Shown: positions 35,538 to 44,022 of the stretch, piece by piece | Layout of the letters: every line of letters begins with the position of its first letter | Numbering within the stretch: position 1 is the stretch's first letter | Assembly: GCA_041391725.1 (NCBI GenBank) | Contig: JAWKNL010000004.1 | Location: 186,001-250,000 of the forward strand | From: JAGQVA01 sp041391725 | GTDB lineage: Bacteria > Bacteroidota > Bacteroidia > J057 | Direction of reading: 5' to 3' | Length of the DNA stretch: 64,000 nt | Made by a program: the position numbers and the translations under genes | The notes under the pieces: generated by a model | What the model saw: the letters and a program-made list of their open reading frames with translations, nothing else | The model's database searches: none | What the model was told of the DNA's origin: nothing

Positions 35538-37832
35538 GTGAAAAAACTGAAACCATATCTTCCTGTTGCCATTCTCCTGAGTCTGGGTTACCTGATTCTG
35601 GATAAGGCTTTTCTGAAGATATTGTCCGACCCCAATAACTTTTTGCTGGGAAGATCGCAGGACGGGCTGAAAAACTATTTCACTCCTGCCTGGTATCTCA
35701 GATACGACCACGGGCTGCATTTTTCGGGGATGAACTATCCCTTTGGTGAGCATGTGCTTTACACTGACAATCAGCCGCTTATATCATGGCTTCTCAACTT
35801 TGTTGACAACCATATTTTTCCCGTTGCCGGTTATACTGTAGGGATTCTCAACTGGCTGATTTTTGCTTCTCTGCTGGGGTGTATGTACTTTCTGTACAAG
35901 ATATTAAGGCACTTTCTTATGCCTGCGGCTTATGCGATTCCTGCCGCAATCATCATTGCCTGTCTTTCACCTCAGATTCACCGCTTTGCCGGGCATTATG
36001 CGCTGGCTTATACCGTCTATCTTCCTCTCCTGTGGTGGTTGCTGATCCGGGGTACAACGGGGCCACGGCCCTGGCTGGGTTTTGCGGGCGCGCTGCTTGC
36101 GGTTACGCTTTCGGGCGGTGTTCACGCCTATTATCTGCTGATGGGTGTTTTGTTTTCTACTGCGTATATGGCTGTTTTTACCTTCAGCCGAAGGAACGAT
36201 CGCGCGGAACTCATCCGTTCACTGCTCAAAACCGGGCTTGCCCTGATCCTTCCGCTGGTAATTTTTCAGATATTTATGGGGTTGACCGATCCGGTCGCAG
36301 ACCGCCCCGATAGTCCCTCCGGATTTTTCTTTTACCGGGCGTACTGGGAGAGCGTATTTCTGCCGGTGCAGGGGCCACTGTGGGATGGCTGGCACTGGTT
36401 TTTTAAAACGCCCCGCCCACAGGTGGAAGGGTTTTCTTATGTAGGCATGCTTGCCACGGTAATCGGTGTGATGACGCTGGTGCGCACGATTCGTTATGGC
36501 TGGTATTACCGCTACAAACGGATGTTCTGGCCGGCCATGCCGGGTGATCTTACCGTTGCCTTCTGGGCAGGGCTGCTGATTCTGCTGTTTTCTATGGCCC
36601 TGCCTTTCCGCTGGCACCTGGAATGGTTGCTCGATATCCTGACCCCGCTGCGGCAGTTTCGCTCGCTGGGGCGGTTTGCCTGGGTATTTTTTTACACCTT
36701 TACGGTTTATGCCTCGGTATATCTTTACCTGATTTTCAGGCGGTTTTCGCAGAAAGGACTTCGCCCCGCAGCCGTATCTCTGGTGGTGATTGCGCTGTTT
36801 TTCTGGCTGTGGGAGGCTGCCATTCATGTAAAAATTCACGCCGAGGTAGCGCTCAAAACCCGTGGAGACAATGTTCTCGCCAATGCTGAGCCTGATTTTG
36901 GCAAATGGCTGGCAGATGCCGGAACCCGTCCGGAAGATTTTCAGGCGGTGTTGCCTGTGCCTTCTTTTAATACCGGTTCGGAAAAGTTTGTCCCCTTTCC
37001 GCCTTCCGATCCCACGGTGGCAAGGGTATATAAACTGGCGTTTGATCTCGGCCTTCCTCTGGCCTGCGGGAGCATGTCGCGAACTTCCATTTCCCAGTCA
37101 ATAAAACTGATCCAGCTATTCAGCGGTGATTATATCGAAAAAACCATTCTTGCCGATTATCCCAATCGCAAACCCATTCTCATTCTCTTTGAATCCGGCG
37201 TAAAACTATCTCCGGGGGAGGAATGGCTGATGAAAAAGGCAACCCGTATCACACCCGAAGACAGGTTTGCGCTTTACCGACTCGAACTAGACAGCCTGGC
37301 TACGAAGTGGGATCCACTGGAATCGCGGTTTGCCCGGGAAAAAGACAGCGTGTTATTCCCCGACGGACAACTCCTGAAAAGCCGACAGGACGCCTGGGTG
37401 TATTTCAGTGGATTTGATCAGAATGAAAATTCGGCATTCGGAGCTGAGACCATCAAAGGCAGTAAAAGCGATCCCCTCTGGCTGTTTAACGACACGATCT
37501 CTTCTGCCGAAAAAATGCACGTTTCCCTCTGGATGCGCATCGACCCGAAAGAATCGGGTTTTCCCGGATTTTTTTACAGAGAATACGACCATACCGGCGC
37601 ACAAATCGATTATCAGGAAATTGCGACGATGTTTGGACAGACCATTTACAAAGACTGGATGATGGTCGAATATACGTTTCAGCCCCGGGCAAAAGGCAAC
37701 CGCGTGGAATTCTGGCTGAAAGACCGATACCCGGAGGCTGAGTCAATCCTGATCAGGCCCGAGGATACTGACGTGTTTCGCGAAATACCGGGGCAGTCAT
37801 TGATGTACAACAACTTTTACCTTGAGCGTTAA
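35538..37832 (+). CDS. Polytopic membrane protein, glycosyltransferase-C-like (YfhO/DUF6311-like)
   Basis: This 764-residue protein has about ten or eleven membrane segments in its first 430 residues, beginning LKPYLPVAILLSLGYLIL, then a soluble C-terminal part of about 330 residues. An early luminal-type loop (LKNYFTPAWYLRYDHGLHFSG, split by short turns) and HRFAGHYALAYTVYLPLLWW resemble DUF6311/YfhO-type membrane glycosyltransferases that use lipid-linked sugars, but no decisive catalytic motif is seen. It overlaps the downstream GT2 gene by 11 bases, so both may build one glycan. A TTG at 35514 lies within a -7-like TATTTTTG (35509-35516), so GTG 35538 is chosen. Confidence 0.55.
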   Translation: MKKLKPYLPVAILLSLGYLILDKAFLKILSDPNNFLLGRSQDGLKNYFTPAWYLRYDHGLHFSGMNYPFGEHVLYTDNQPLISWLLNFVDNHIFPVAGYTVGILNWLIFASLLGCMYFLYKILRHFLMPAAYAIPAAIIIACLSPQIHRFAGHYALAYTVYLPLLWWLLIRGTTGPRPWLGFAGALLAVTLSGGVHAYYLLMGVLFSTAYMAVFTFSRRNDRAELIRSLLKTGLALILPLVIFQIFMGLTDPVADRPDSPSGFFFYRAYWESVFLPVQGPLWDGWHWFFKTPRPQVEGFSYVGMLATVIGVMTLVRTIRYGWYYRYKRMFWPAMPGDLTVAFWAGLLILLFSMALPFRWHLEWLLDILTPLRQFRSLGRFAWVFFYTFTVYASVYLYLIFRRFSQKGLRPAAVSLVVIALFFWLWEAAIHVKIHAEVALKTRGDNVLANAEPDFGKWLADAGTRPEDFQAVLPVPSFNTGSEKFVPFPPSDPTVARVYKLAFDLGLPLACGSMSRTSISQSIKLIQLFSGDYIEKTILADYPNRKPILILFESGVKLSPGEEWLMKKATRITPEDRFALYRLELDSLATKWDPLESRFAREKDSVLFPDGQLLKSRQDAWVYFSGFDQNENSAFGAETIKGSKSDPLWLFNDTISSAEKMHVSLWMRIDPKESGFPGFFYREYDHTGAQIDYQEIATMFGQTIYKDWMMVEYTFQPRAKGNRVEFWLKDRYPEAESILIRPEDTDVFREIPGQSLMYNNFYLER

Positions 37833-38577
37833 CAAACTCGATATTATACTTCCCTGTTATCAACCGAGGGAAGACTGGACGGGAAGGATTATCCATTCTG
37901 CGGATGAACTCAGGCAGCGGCTACCGGGGGTGGACATCCGTTATATTCTGGTCAATGACGGTTCGCCTACCCCTATTCCCCCGGCAGATGTGGATACCCT
38001 GAGGAAATCTCTTCCCACTTTTGAATTTATCTCCTACCCGGTCAATCAGGGAAAAGGATTTGCCCTGCGGAGCGGAATGGCTGCTTCTGATGCGCCAATT
38101 TCCATCTTTACCGACCTGGATTTTCCATATACATCCGACAGCCTGTTGATGATTTTCGAGGCGCTGATTTCTGACAAAACAGATATAGCCGTAGGCATCA
38201 AAAATCAGGACTATTATCAGAATCTTCCCCCCATGCGGGTAAAAGTGTCGCGGTTTCTTCGTTTCCTTATCCGCAACTTTCTGCGTATTCCGATCACCGA
38301 TACCCAGTGCGGGCTTAAAGGCTTTAACGCGGCGGGGAGGGAAATTTTTCTTCGAACCACCATCAACCGCTACCTCGCCGATCTGGAGTTTATTTTCCTG
38401 GCATCGCGGGAGAAAAACCTTCGGCTGCTTCCCCTTCAGGTCGAACTTCGCGAAGGCGTGGTTTTCAGCCGGGTGAATATGAAAATCCTGCTGGGAGAAG
38501 GGATCAATTTTCTCCGGATTGTGCTCCGCTCCGTAACCGGGCGCCGCAGCGGTGGCAAAACACCTCATCTTCGGTAA
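37822..38577 (+). CDS. Glycosyltransferase family 2 (dolichol-phosphate-mannose-synthase-like)
   Basis: This 251-residue GT-A enzyme starts with LDIILPCYQP and has the nucleotide-sugar motif VNDGS, NQGKGFALRSGM, the DxD metal site in IFTDLDFPY and the acceptor-loop-like CGLKGFN. Relatives transfer a sugar from a nucleotide donor to polyprenyl phosphate. There is no membrane segment except a possibly amphipathic FLRFLIRNFLRI. The start is probably TTG 37822, which overlaps the upstream membrane protein by 11 bases and suggests translational coupling. Its 3' end overlaps the convergent M48-like gene by 74 bases. Confidence 0.83.
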   Translation: MSVNKLDIILPCYQPREDWTGRIIHSADELRQRLPGVDIRYILVNDGSPTPIPPADVDTLRKSLPTFEFISYPVNQGKGFALRSGMAASDAPISIFTDLDFPYTSDSLLMIFEALISDKTDIAVGIKNQDYYQNLPPMRVKVSRFLRFLIRNFLRIPITDTQCGLKGFNAAGREIFLRTTINRYLADLEFIFLASREKNLRLLPLQVELREGVVFSRVNMKILLGEGINFLRIVLRSVTGRRSGGKTPHLR

Positions 38578-39454
38578 AAGGCGTATCACAGGCCGGGCAT
38601 TTACCTTTGGGCGAAAATGCAATCTGGGTGTTTCGGGTGAGAATACGCTGGTATTCGCCGGCATCTATCCACTGAAAAAGCTGGGAGGCGCGGATAATGG
38701 TAAATGGTTCGGGGTTTTCGTATCCGGCGGCGAAGCGGATGAGTTTGTCAAATGTCGTTTCCGATATTCCGTCAAAATCTGCCGCCTGAATCTTCAGGTC
38801 TTCAGTCGTAACTCTCCCGTGATATTTTTCCGGCAGGCCTGCGGTTTTGATCAGCGTCTGGAATGCGTGCTCAGGATTCTGGCAGGTAAGGAGTCCTGCG
38901 CGGTCTGCGGTAAACTCCGACATCCGGTACCAGTGCATCAGGGCCATTTGCAGGGGCATGGAGAGGAGATTCCCTAAACCGAGAGTTACATCGCTGATCA
39001 ACTGAGTTACGACGCGGAGCGACTCGGCAATCATGCGGTAAAGGACGTGGTTGCTTCGAATATGCCCCAGTTCCCTTCCCAGAAGAAACAATATTTCCTC
39101 ATCGGTCAGCGACTCAATGGCCCCGGTGCTGAGTGTGATAATCTGCCTTTTTTCCCCGCTGGTGAAGGCCGTGATTTTGTCCTCCCGGTAAATGTACAGC
39201 TCCGGCACCTGTGGCATTTCGACGATACGGCAGGCTTCTTTGAGGATATTGTGGACCTCGGGGATATTTTTGCCCGTAACGCGGATATTGCCGCCGGTAT
39301 GTTTGATCAGGAGATATTTTTCAAATCCATAGTCGAGGATTTTCTGCGTAAGCAACTCAAGCCCGCGGGTATTTTCCAGCCTGTCAAGCGACTCCCGGTC
39401 AAAAGGGTGTTCGTATTCGGTGGTGAATAGATTGTGAAGGACTTTTCTGGTCAT
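38504..39454 (-). CDS. M48-like metallopeptidase with altered zinc motif and C-terminal zinc ribbon
   Basis: This 316-residue protein has an M48 (Ste24/HtpX-like) peptidase core. The usual HExxH is RELGH here (residues 127-131): the first zinc-binding His is Arg, encoded by AGG at 39074-39076. The rest of the fold is kept: GHIRSNHVLYR, a helix-rich region, and SEFTADRAGLL with the third ligand Glu180. A four-cysteine zinc ribbon (CPAC...CHRCG) lies near the C-terminus. Without the His, hydrolysis is doubtful, so it may be a pseudoenzyme unless the His is replaced from elsewhere. No signal peptide. The 3' end overlaps the GT2 gene on the opposite strand. Confidence 0.72.
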   Translation of the reverse strand: MTRKVLHNLFTTEYEHPFDRESLDRLENTRGLELLTQKILDYGFEKYLLIKHTGGNIRVTGKNIPEVHNILKEACRIVEMPQVPELYIYREDKITAFTSGEKRQIITLSTGAIESLTDEEILFLLGRELGHIRSNHVLYRMIAESLRVVTQLISDVTLGLGNLLSMPLQMALMHWYRMSEFTADRAGLLTCQNPEHAFQTLIKTAGLPEKYHGRVTTEDLKIQAADFDGISETTFDKLIRFAAGYENPEPFTIIRASQLFQWIDAGEYQRILTRNTQIAFSPKGKCPACDTPFTEDEVFCHRCGARLRSGAQSGEN

Positions 39455-39566
39455 ATAGCAAAGCTAAAAATCTGACACCATTAAAAAAAACTCTGTGATT
39501 TTCTGTCTGTTCCAATGACTTTTTTTCTGCCCCAACATTTTATCGCCTCCAATAGTTTCCTACTTG

Positions 39567-39597
39567 TTGACTGTGGGCCGCGGAAATTGTAGATTTA
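39567..39597 (+). promoter_or_regulatory. Promoter of the DUF3857 gene
   Basis: TTG at 39567-39569 and TAGATTTA at 39590-39597 are 20 bases apart, close to the Bacteroidota consensus TTG-N19-21-TAnnTTTG (one mismatch in the -7 element). Confidence 0.4.
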
Positions 39598-39643
39598 TCG
39601 TAGATTCTGGATGGGAGCCCCAAACATTAACCAAGTTCTGGCT

Positions 39644-41713
39644 ATGAAACAATCAGCAGCGCACCTATTGTCCATCCTGATGGTTTTTACCTGTACCATT
39701 TCCCTGATCCACGGGCAGACATCGGGCATACGGGAATACGGAAAAGTCTCTCCGGAAGAAATCGAAAACACGGGGGATCAATGGCCAGCAGAATCGGACG
39801 CTGTCGTGCTGTTTGATCTGGGAGCGGTCTCTTTTGACCTGATCAGCCGTACTCCCAAGGTGAAATACACATTCCACCAAAGAATAAAAATCATAAACAC
39901 ACAGGGCAGCCAGAAGTACTCCAAAATTGAGTTGTCTTTTCTCTCTCCGCTGAAAGGCGAAACCATGACCGATCTGAAGGCCGCTACGTATGCGCTCAAT
40001 GCCGTCGGAGATGTCGTGGCTTTTAAAGTGAACCCACGCAAAGTGAAAGAAACCCGGGTCGGGAAAGATTCCATAAAAGTTGAAATTCAATTTCCCTTTG
40101 TGAAGGAAGGCTCGGTGATTGAGTACTCCTATGATCTGGTCTCCCGCAATTTCGCACAACTGAAACCGTGGGTATTCCAATCGGGCCTTCCGGTCATGTA
40201 TTCGGAGTACCAGACCTTCATTCCCGACGGATACAAATATCTTCGCATGGTGCAGGGCTTCGAAGGGGAAATTACACATTTTTCTTCCCGGTTTCAGCAA
40301 CAGGCCATTAGTACACCCGATCTGTTTACCCGAAATATGCAATTTTCTTCCGCTGCGGGGAATCTCAACAGCCGGCTTTATTCGGGTTTTTCGGGTACAC
40401 AGGATGTGTATGTGATGATGGATCTTCCGCCCATTGTATCAGAGGCATTTTCGCCTGAGACCAAAGATTTTCTTCCCGGTATAAGGCTCGAATTGTCGGA
40501 AGATTTCCTATCCCGCACCACCAAAACCCTGGTTTTTGACAACTGGGGCGAACTGGCTGCATACGTGACTAAAAGAGTGCGCGTCAAAGGAAAATCTGAC
40601 CGCGCCGAAATGACCCGGCTGGCTCGTGTGGCGACCGCGCGCATCAACTGGGAAAGGGAGAAGGCACGTGCAATCTATGAGTATGTGAGAGCCAATTTTA
40701 CCTGGGATAATACCTATCAGATCGACAACTGGAATCTCAGTCAGACCATTAACCGCAAGGAAGGCTCCGGTGCGGAGTTGAATCTCCAGATGTTGTTTAT
40801 GCTCAGAGATGCGGGGTTTAGCGCATGGCCGGTGCTCATTCGCACCCGTGAAAACGGTTACCTTCAGACGATTTACCCTACGCTCTCGCAATTTAATCAC
40901 CTGCTGGTGTCTGTGCTGATTGGCGACAAAGAAGTACTGCTCGACGCGGTAGGAGACACCGAGGTATTTGGCATTCTTCCTAAAAACGATCTCAACGAGC
41001 TGGGTTACCTCGTCGATGACGAGGGCGGGCGCTGGGTTACCCTGCGCGACCAGAACAAAATCGTGCGAACCACCTACAGCCGGTTTGACCTCGACCAGAC
41101 TGGTGGAGAACTTGTCGGTGATATTTCGGTCATCAATGAAAACTACAGCGCCGTCCTCGAACGCGGCAGAATCGAACAATTTAAGGACAATCCGGATGCG
41201 TATCTCCGTGATTTTGTGCTCGTGGGAATGAAAAACCCCCAGATCAAAAGTGAAGAAGTCCAGAATGAAGATAATGCCGGAGAACAACCCCTGATTATCA
41301 ATTGTGAGGTGTCAACCCGCGATTTTATTCAGACTGCCGGAGACCTGCTTTTCCTCAAGCCGATGATGATTAAAATGGTCAGCGAAAATCCATTTGTAGA
41401 AAAAAAGCGGCAGACGCCCCTCGATTTTACTTATCCCCTCCGCGACTCCCATATGCTGGGACTGCGCATTCCCGAGGGGTATGAAGTCGCCCAGCTTCCG
41501 CAGCCGATTAGGGTTGTGCTGCCCAACAATGGCGGTTCATTCACCTACAACGTACTCGAAATGGGCAAAATTCTCCATCTTACCTCTACCATTCTGCTCA
41601 ACAAAACTACCTATTCTCCCAATGAATATGAGGCAATCAGGACATTTTTTGATTATGTGGTAAACAAACATCAGGAGGACGTAATCCTCCGGAAAATCCC
41701 AGTTCAGCCCTGA
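39644..41713 (+). CDS. Secreted DUF3857 / transglutaminase-like protein, catalytic Cys missing
   Basis: This 689-residue protein has a signal peptide (LSILMVFTCTISLIHGQ), a DUF3857 domain (about 40-270) and a transglutaminase-like domain. In active relatives a Cys opens the helix before LLxxLLRxxG; here the sequence is GSGAELNLQMLFMLRDAGFSAWPV with Ala at that place. The downstream His (QFNHLLVSV) and Asp (EVLLDAV) remain. Bacteroidota have many such proteins, so it may be a binding or structural variant, not an enzyme. A beta-rich C-terminal domain follows. The ATG at 39644 is preferred; another at 39611 would place the signal peptide 11 residues inward. Confidence 0.8.
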   Translation: MKQSAAHLLSILMVFTCTISLIHGQTSGIREYGKVSPEEIENTGDQWPAESDAVVLFDLGAVSFDLISRTPKVKYTFHQRIKIINTQGSQKYSKIELSFLSPLKGETMTDLKAATYALNAVGDVVAFKVNPRKVKETRVGKDSIKVEIQFPFVKEGSVIEYSYDLVSRNFAQLKPWVFQSGLPVMYSEYQTFIPDGYKYLRMVQGFEGEITHFSSRFQQQAISTPDLFTRNMQFSSAAGNLNSRLYSGFSGTQDVYVMMDLPPIVSEAFSPETKDFLPGIRLELSEDFLSRTTKTLVFDNWGELAAYVTKRVRVKGKSDRAEMTRLARVATARINWEREKARAIYEYVRANFTWDNTYQIDNWNLSQTINRKEGSGAELNLQMLFMLRDAGFSAWPVLIRTRENGYLQTIYPTLSQFNHLLVSVLIGDKEVLLDAVGDTEVFGILPKNDLNELGYLVDDEGGRWVTLRDQNKIVRTTYSRFDLDQTGGELVGDISVINENYSAVLERGRIEQFKDNPDAYLRDFVLVGMKNPQIKSEEVQNEDNAGEQPLIINCEVSTRDFIQTAGDLLFLKPMMIKMVSENPFVEKKRQTPLDFTYPLRDSHMLGLRIPEGYEVAQLPQPIRVVLPNNGGSFTYNVLEMGKILHLTSTILLNKTTYSPNEYEAIRTFFDYVVNKHQEDVILRKIPVQP

Positions 41714-41750
41714 GGGAAATTTCCCACTTTCTGATTTGCAGAAAAAAAAA

Positions 41751-41781
41751 TTTGCATATCAGTTTTGCTCCTATATCTTTG
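41751..41781 (+). promoter_or_regulatory. trp operon promoter
   Basis: TTTG (41751-41754) and TATCTTTG (41774-41781) are separated by exactly 19 bases, an ideal match to the Bacteroidota housekeeping promoter. Transcription should begin near 41788, a dozen bases before the leader peptide. A perfect 12-base palindrome, GGGAAATTTCCC (41714-41725), lies just upstream. Confidence 0.8.
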
Positions 41782-41800
41782 CTGAAAATAATTTAAAAAA

Positions 41801-41881
41801 ATGATCAGTCTGTTGCATAATACATATTGGTGGCGCACCAGCGTAAGTCCGCAGGGAGTGCCGGGTATATTTATGCAATAA
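41801..41881 (+). CDS. trpL: trp leader peptide with tandem Trp codons
   Basis: A 26-codon reading frame starts at ATG 41801 and ends with TAA 41879-41881. It reads MISLLHNTYWWRTSV at its N-terminus, so residues 10 and 11 are adjacent tryptophans (codons 41828-41833). It lies between a near-ideal promoter and a strong terminator hairpin ahead of trpE. By analogy with the enterobacterial trp leader, a ribosome stalled at these codons when Trp-tRNA is scarce would let the hairpin be avoided. GTAAGTCC (41843-41850), just after the Trp codons, can pair with GGCTTAC in the terminator's 5' arm, a plausible antiterminator. Translation is inferred, not proved. Confidence 0.8.
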   Translation: MISLLHNTYWWRTSVSPQGVPGIFMQ

Positions 41882-41904
41882 ATCATAAATGAGTTTAACC
41901 GTTT

Positions 41905-41941
41905 AGGCTTACTTCCTGCAGGGGAGTAAGCCTTTTTTTTT
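41905..41941 (+). terminator. trp attenuator terminator hairpin
   Basis: AGGCTTACT (41905-41913) and AGTAAGCCT (41925-41933) form a perfect 9-bp stem, extended inside by two C-G pairs (41915-41916 with 41922-41923), and are followed by a run of nine T (41933-41941). It ends 17 bases before the trpE start codon and follows the Trp-rich leader frame, so it should end transcription when tryptophan is plentiful. Confidence 0.85.
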
Positions 41942-41958
41942 ATCCAAACCTACCGACA

Positions 41959-43392
41959 ATGAAAAACGAAAAGCTGTCTGCCTCTGGCCTTTCTTTTGCC
42001 GTCAATACCCTGACGAAAAAGCGACTGGCGGATACGGTAACACCGGTAAGTGTGTTTTTGCGGCTGAGGGATCATTTTGAAAACCCGATTCTGCTCGAAA
42101 GTTCCGATTACCACGGACATGAGAATGCCTACTCCTATATCTGCCTTGATCCTGTGGCCTCCTTTGAAGTGCGAAACGGGCAGGTAACCGAAACCTATCC
42201 CAATGGTTTCCGTCAGATCACCCAACTCGAAGGCCCCGGCAAACTTCCGGGGATGCTCCAGGCTTTTTCAGGCGCGTTTAAGCCTGAACCTTCCGGGCTG
42301 CGATTCAGCAACAACGGGCTATTTGGGTATCAGGCCTATGATACTGTGAGATTCTACGAATCAGTAGAAATTAATTCCTATCCCGACGTTTCAAGGGAGA
42401 TTCCCGATATGCTGTACCGCGCCTACCGGTATGTAATTGTGATCAGCCATTTCAACAACGAAATGTATATGTTTGAACACAACTACGATGGCAATCCCAG
42501 GGGACTCGATCGCGTGGAGGCACTCCTCAACAACCCCAGCCTTCCGCTTTACCGGTTTCACACCCGAGGAGAAGAGACCGCAGGCAGTACGCCCGAAGAA
42601 TACCTGGATATGGTGAAAAAAGGAATCGAACACTGCCAGCGGGGAGATGTATTCCAGATTGTGCTTTCCCGTCGGTTTGCCCAGCCTTTTGAGGGGGACG
42701 AATTTAATGTCTATCGTGCGCTGCGGTCGGTCAACCCTTCGCCCTATCTTTTTTACTGCGATTACGGGAGCTTTAAACTGATGGGCTCTTCACCCGAGGC
42801 GCAACTGGTGGTACAAAACGGCGAAGCGACCATTCACCCCATTGCCGGAACCTTCCGGCGCACAGGCAACGATGAGGAGGATTCACGCCTGGCAAAAAAA
42901 CTCTTTGACGACCCCAAAGAAAACTCCGAACATATCATGCTCGTTGACCTGGCGCGCAATGACCTGAGCCGAAACGGCAGCCAGGTAAAAGTGGATACCT
43001 TTAAAGAAATCCAGTATTTTTCCCATGTTATCCATTTGGTTTCGAGGGTTTCTGCCCGCATTACCCCCAATATTTCCTCCCTGCAACTGGTGGCGGATAC
43101 CTTTCCTGCCGGGACCCTTTCGGGGGCGCCCAAACACATGGCGATGCAACTGATTGAACGATATGAGAACAGCAACCGCGGTTTTTATGGCGGATGTATT
43201 GGTTATCTCGGATTTGACGGAACCTTCAATCAGGCGATCATGATCCGCTCCATGCTCAGCAAAAAAAATACCCTGTATTTTCAGGCGGGCGCGGGCGTAG
43301 TGGCGCGCTCGACGCCTGAAAGCGAACTTCAGGAAGTAAACAATAAACTCATGGCCCTGCGAACCGCAATCCGGCTGGCAGAAGAACTATAA
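41959..43392 (+). CDS. trpE: Anthranilate synthase component I
   Basis: TrpE makes anthranilate from chorismate, using ammonia supplied by TrpG. The 477-residue protein has the feedback-inhibition motif LLESSD (45-50), where tryptophan binds in characterised TrpE, and the chorismate-binding domain with GSSPEAQLVV, HPIAGTFRRTG, the magnesium-binding DLARNDLSR and PAGTLSGAPK. It follows the attenuator by 17 bases and opens an operon in the order trpE-G-D-C-F-B-A. Confidence 0.97.
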   Translation: MKNEKLSASGLSFAVNTLTKKRLADTVTPVSVFLRLRDHFENPILLESSDYHGHENAYSYICLDPVASFEVRNGQVTETYPNGFRQITQLEGPGKLPGMLQAFSGAFKPEPSGLRFSNNGLFGYQAYDTVRFYESVEINSYPDVSREIPDMLYRAYRYVIVISHFNNEMYMFEHNYDGNPRGLDRVEALLNNPSLPLYRFHTRGEETAGSTPEEYLDMVKKGIEHCQRGDVFQIVLSRRFAQPFEGDEFNVYRALRSVNPSPYLFYCDYGSFKLMGSSPEAQLVVQNGEATIHPIAGTFRRTGNDEEDSRLAKKLFDDPKENSEHIMLVDLARNDLSRNGSQVKVDTFKEIQYFSHVIHLVSRVSARITPNISSLQLVADTFPAGTLSGAPKHMAMQLIERYENSNRGFYGGCIGYLGFDGTFNQAIMIRSMLSKKNTLYFQAGAGVVARSTPESELQEVNNKLMALRTAIRLAEEL

Positions 43393-43402
43393 TTCATACC
43401 CG

Positions 43403-43981
43403 ATGAAAATCCTCGTACTGGATAATTACGATTCATTTACCTACAACCTGGTTCATATCATTCGCGAACTGGGTTATGGAGAAAATATGGATATCTGCCG
43501 CAATGATGCGATTTCGCTGGATGCGGTAGGTGCATACGACCGGATTCTGCTTTCTCCCGGGCCGGGAATTCCCGACGAAGCCGGGATAATGCCTGCGCTT
43601 ATCCGCAGATATGCCCCTGAAAAACCGATTCTGGGTGTATGCCTCGGGCATCAGGGAATTGCCGAAGCCTTTGGTGCATCGCTGTACAACCTTCCCGAAG
43701 TATTGCACGGCATGGCAACAGGTATCCGGATTCTGGACAGTAATGATCCGCTGTTTCAGTCGCTTCCCGCTTCCTTTCGCATCGGGCGGTATCACAGCTG
43801 GGCGGTGAAAAAATCAACCATGAACGGGCAGTTGGTTTTGCTGGCCGAAGATGATCTGGGAGAAGTCATGGCCCTGCGGCACAAAACCTATCCTACGTAC
43901 GGGCTTCAGTTTCATCCTGAATCCGTCATTACCGAACATGGAATACAAATCATCCGCAACTGGCTGGAGATTTTATATTAA
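43403..43981 (+). CDS. trpG: Anthranilate synthase component II (glutamine amidotransferase)
   Basis: TrpG releases ammonia from glutamine for TrpE. The 192-residue class I amidotransferase has the oxyanion motif LLSPGPGIPDEAG, the nucleophile elbow GVCLGHQG with Cys80, and the His-Glu pair in LQFHPESVIT. It is not fused to TrpD, unlike in some bacteria. The gene starts 10 bases after trpE. The same family includes PabA, and a single protein may serve both pathways, but its place in the trp operon supports TrpG. Confidence 0.95.
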   Translation: MKILVLDNYDSFTYNLVHIIRELGYGENMDICRNDAISLDAVGAYDRILLSPGPGIPDEAGIMPALIRRYAPEKPILGVCLGHQGIAEAFGASLYNLPEVLHGMATGIRILDSNDPLFQSLPASFRIGRYHSWAVKKSTMNGQLVLLAEDDLGEVMALRHKTYPTYGLQFHPESVITEHGIQIIRNWLEILY

Positions 43982-44022
43982 GTTAACATACTGATAGTTA
44001 TATCGAACCTAATGCCAGACAA

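Noticed and set aside
41726..41745. TTTCTG-ATTTG-CAGAAA hairpin as terminator of the DUF3857 gene
   Set aside because: Only 6 bp and followed by A rather than T on the plus strand, so it is not a convincing rightward terminator.
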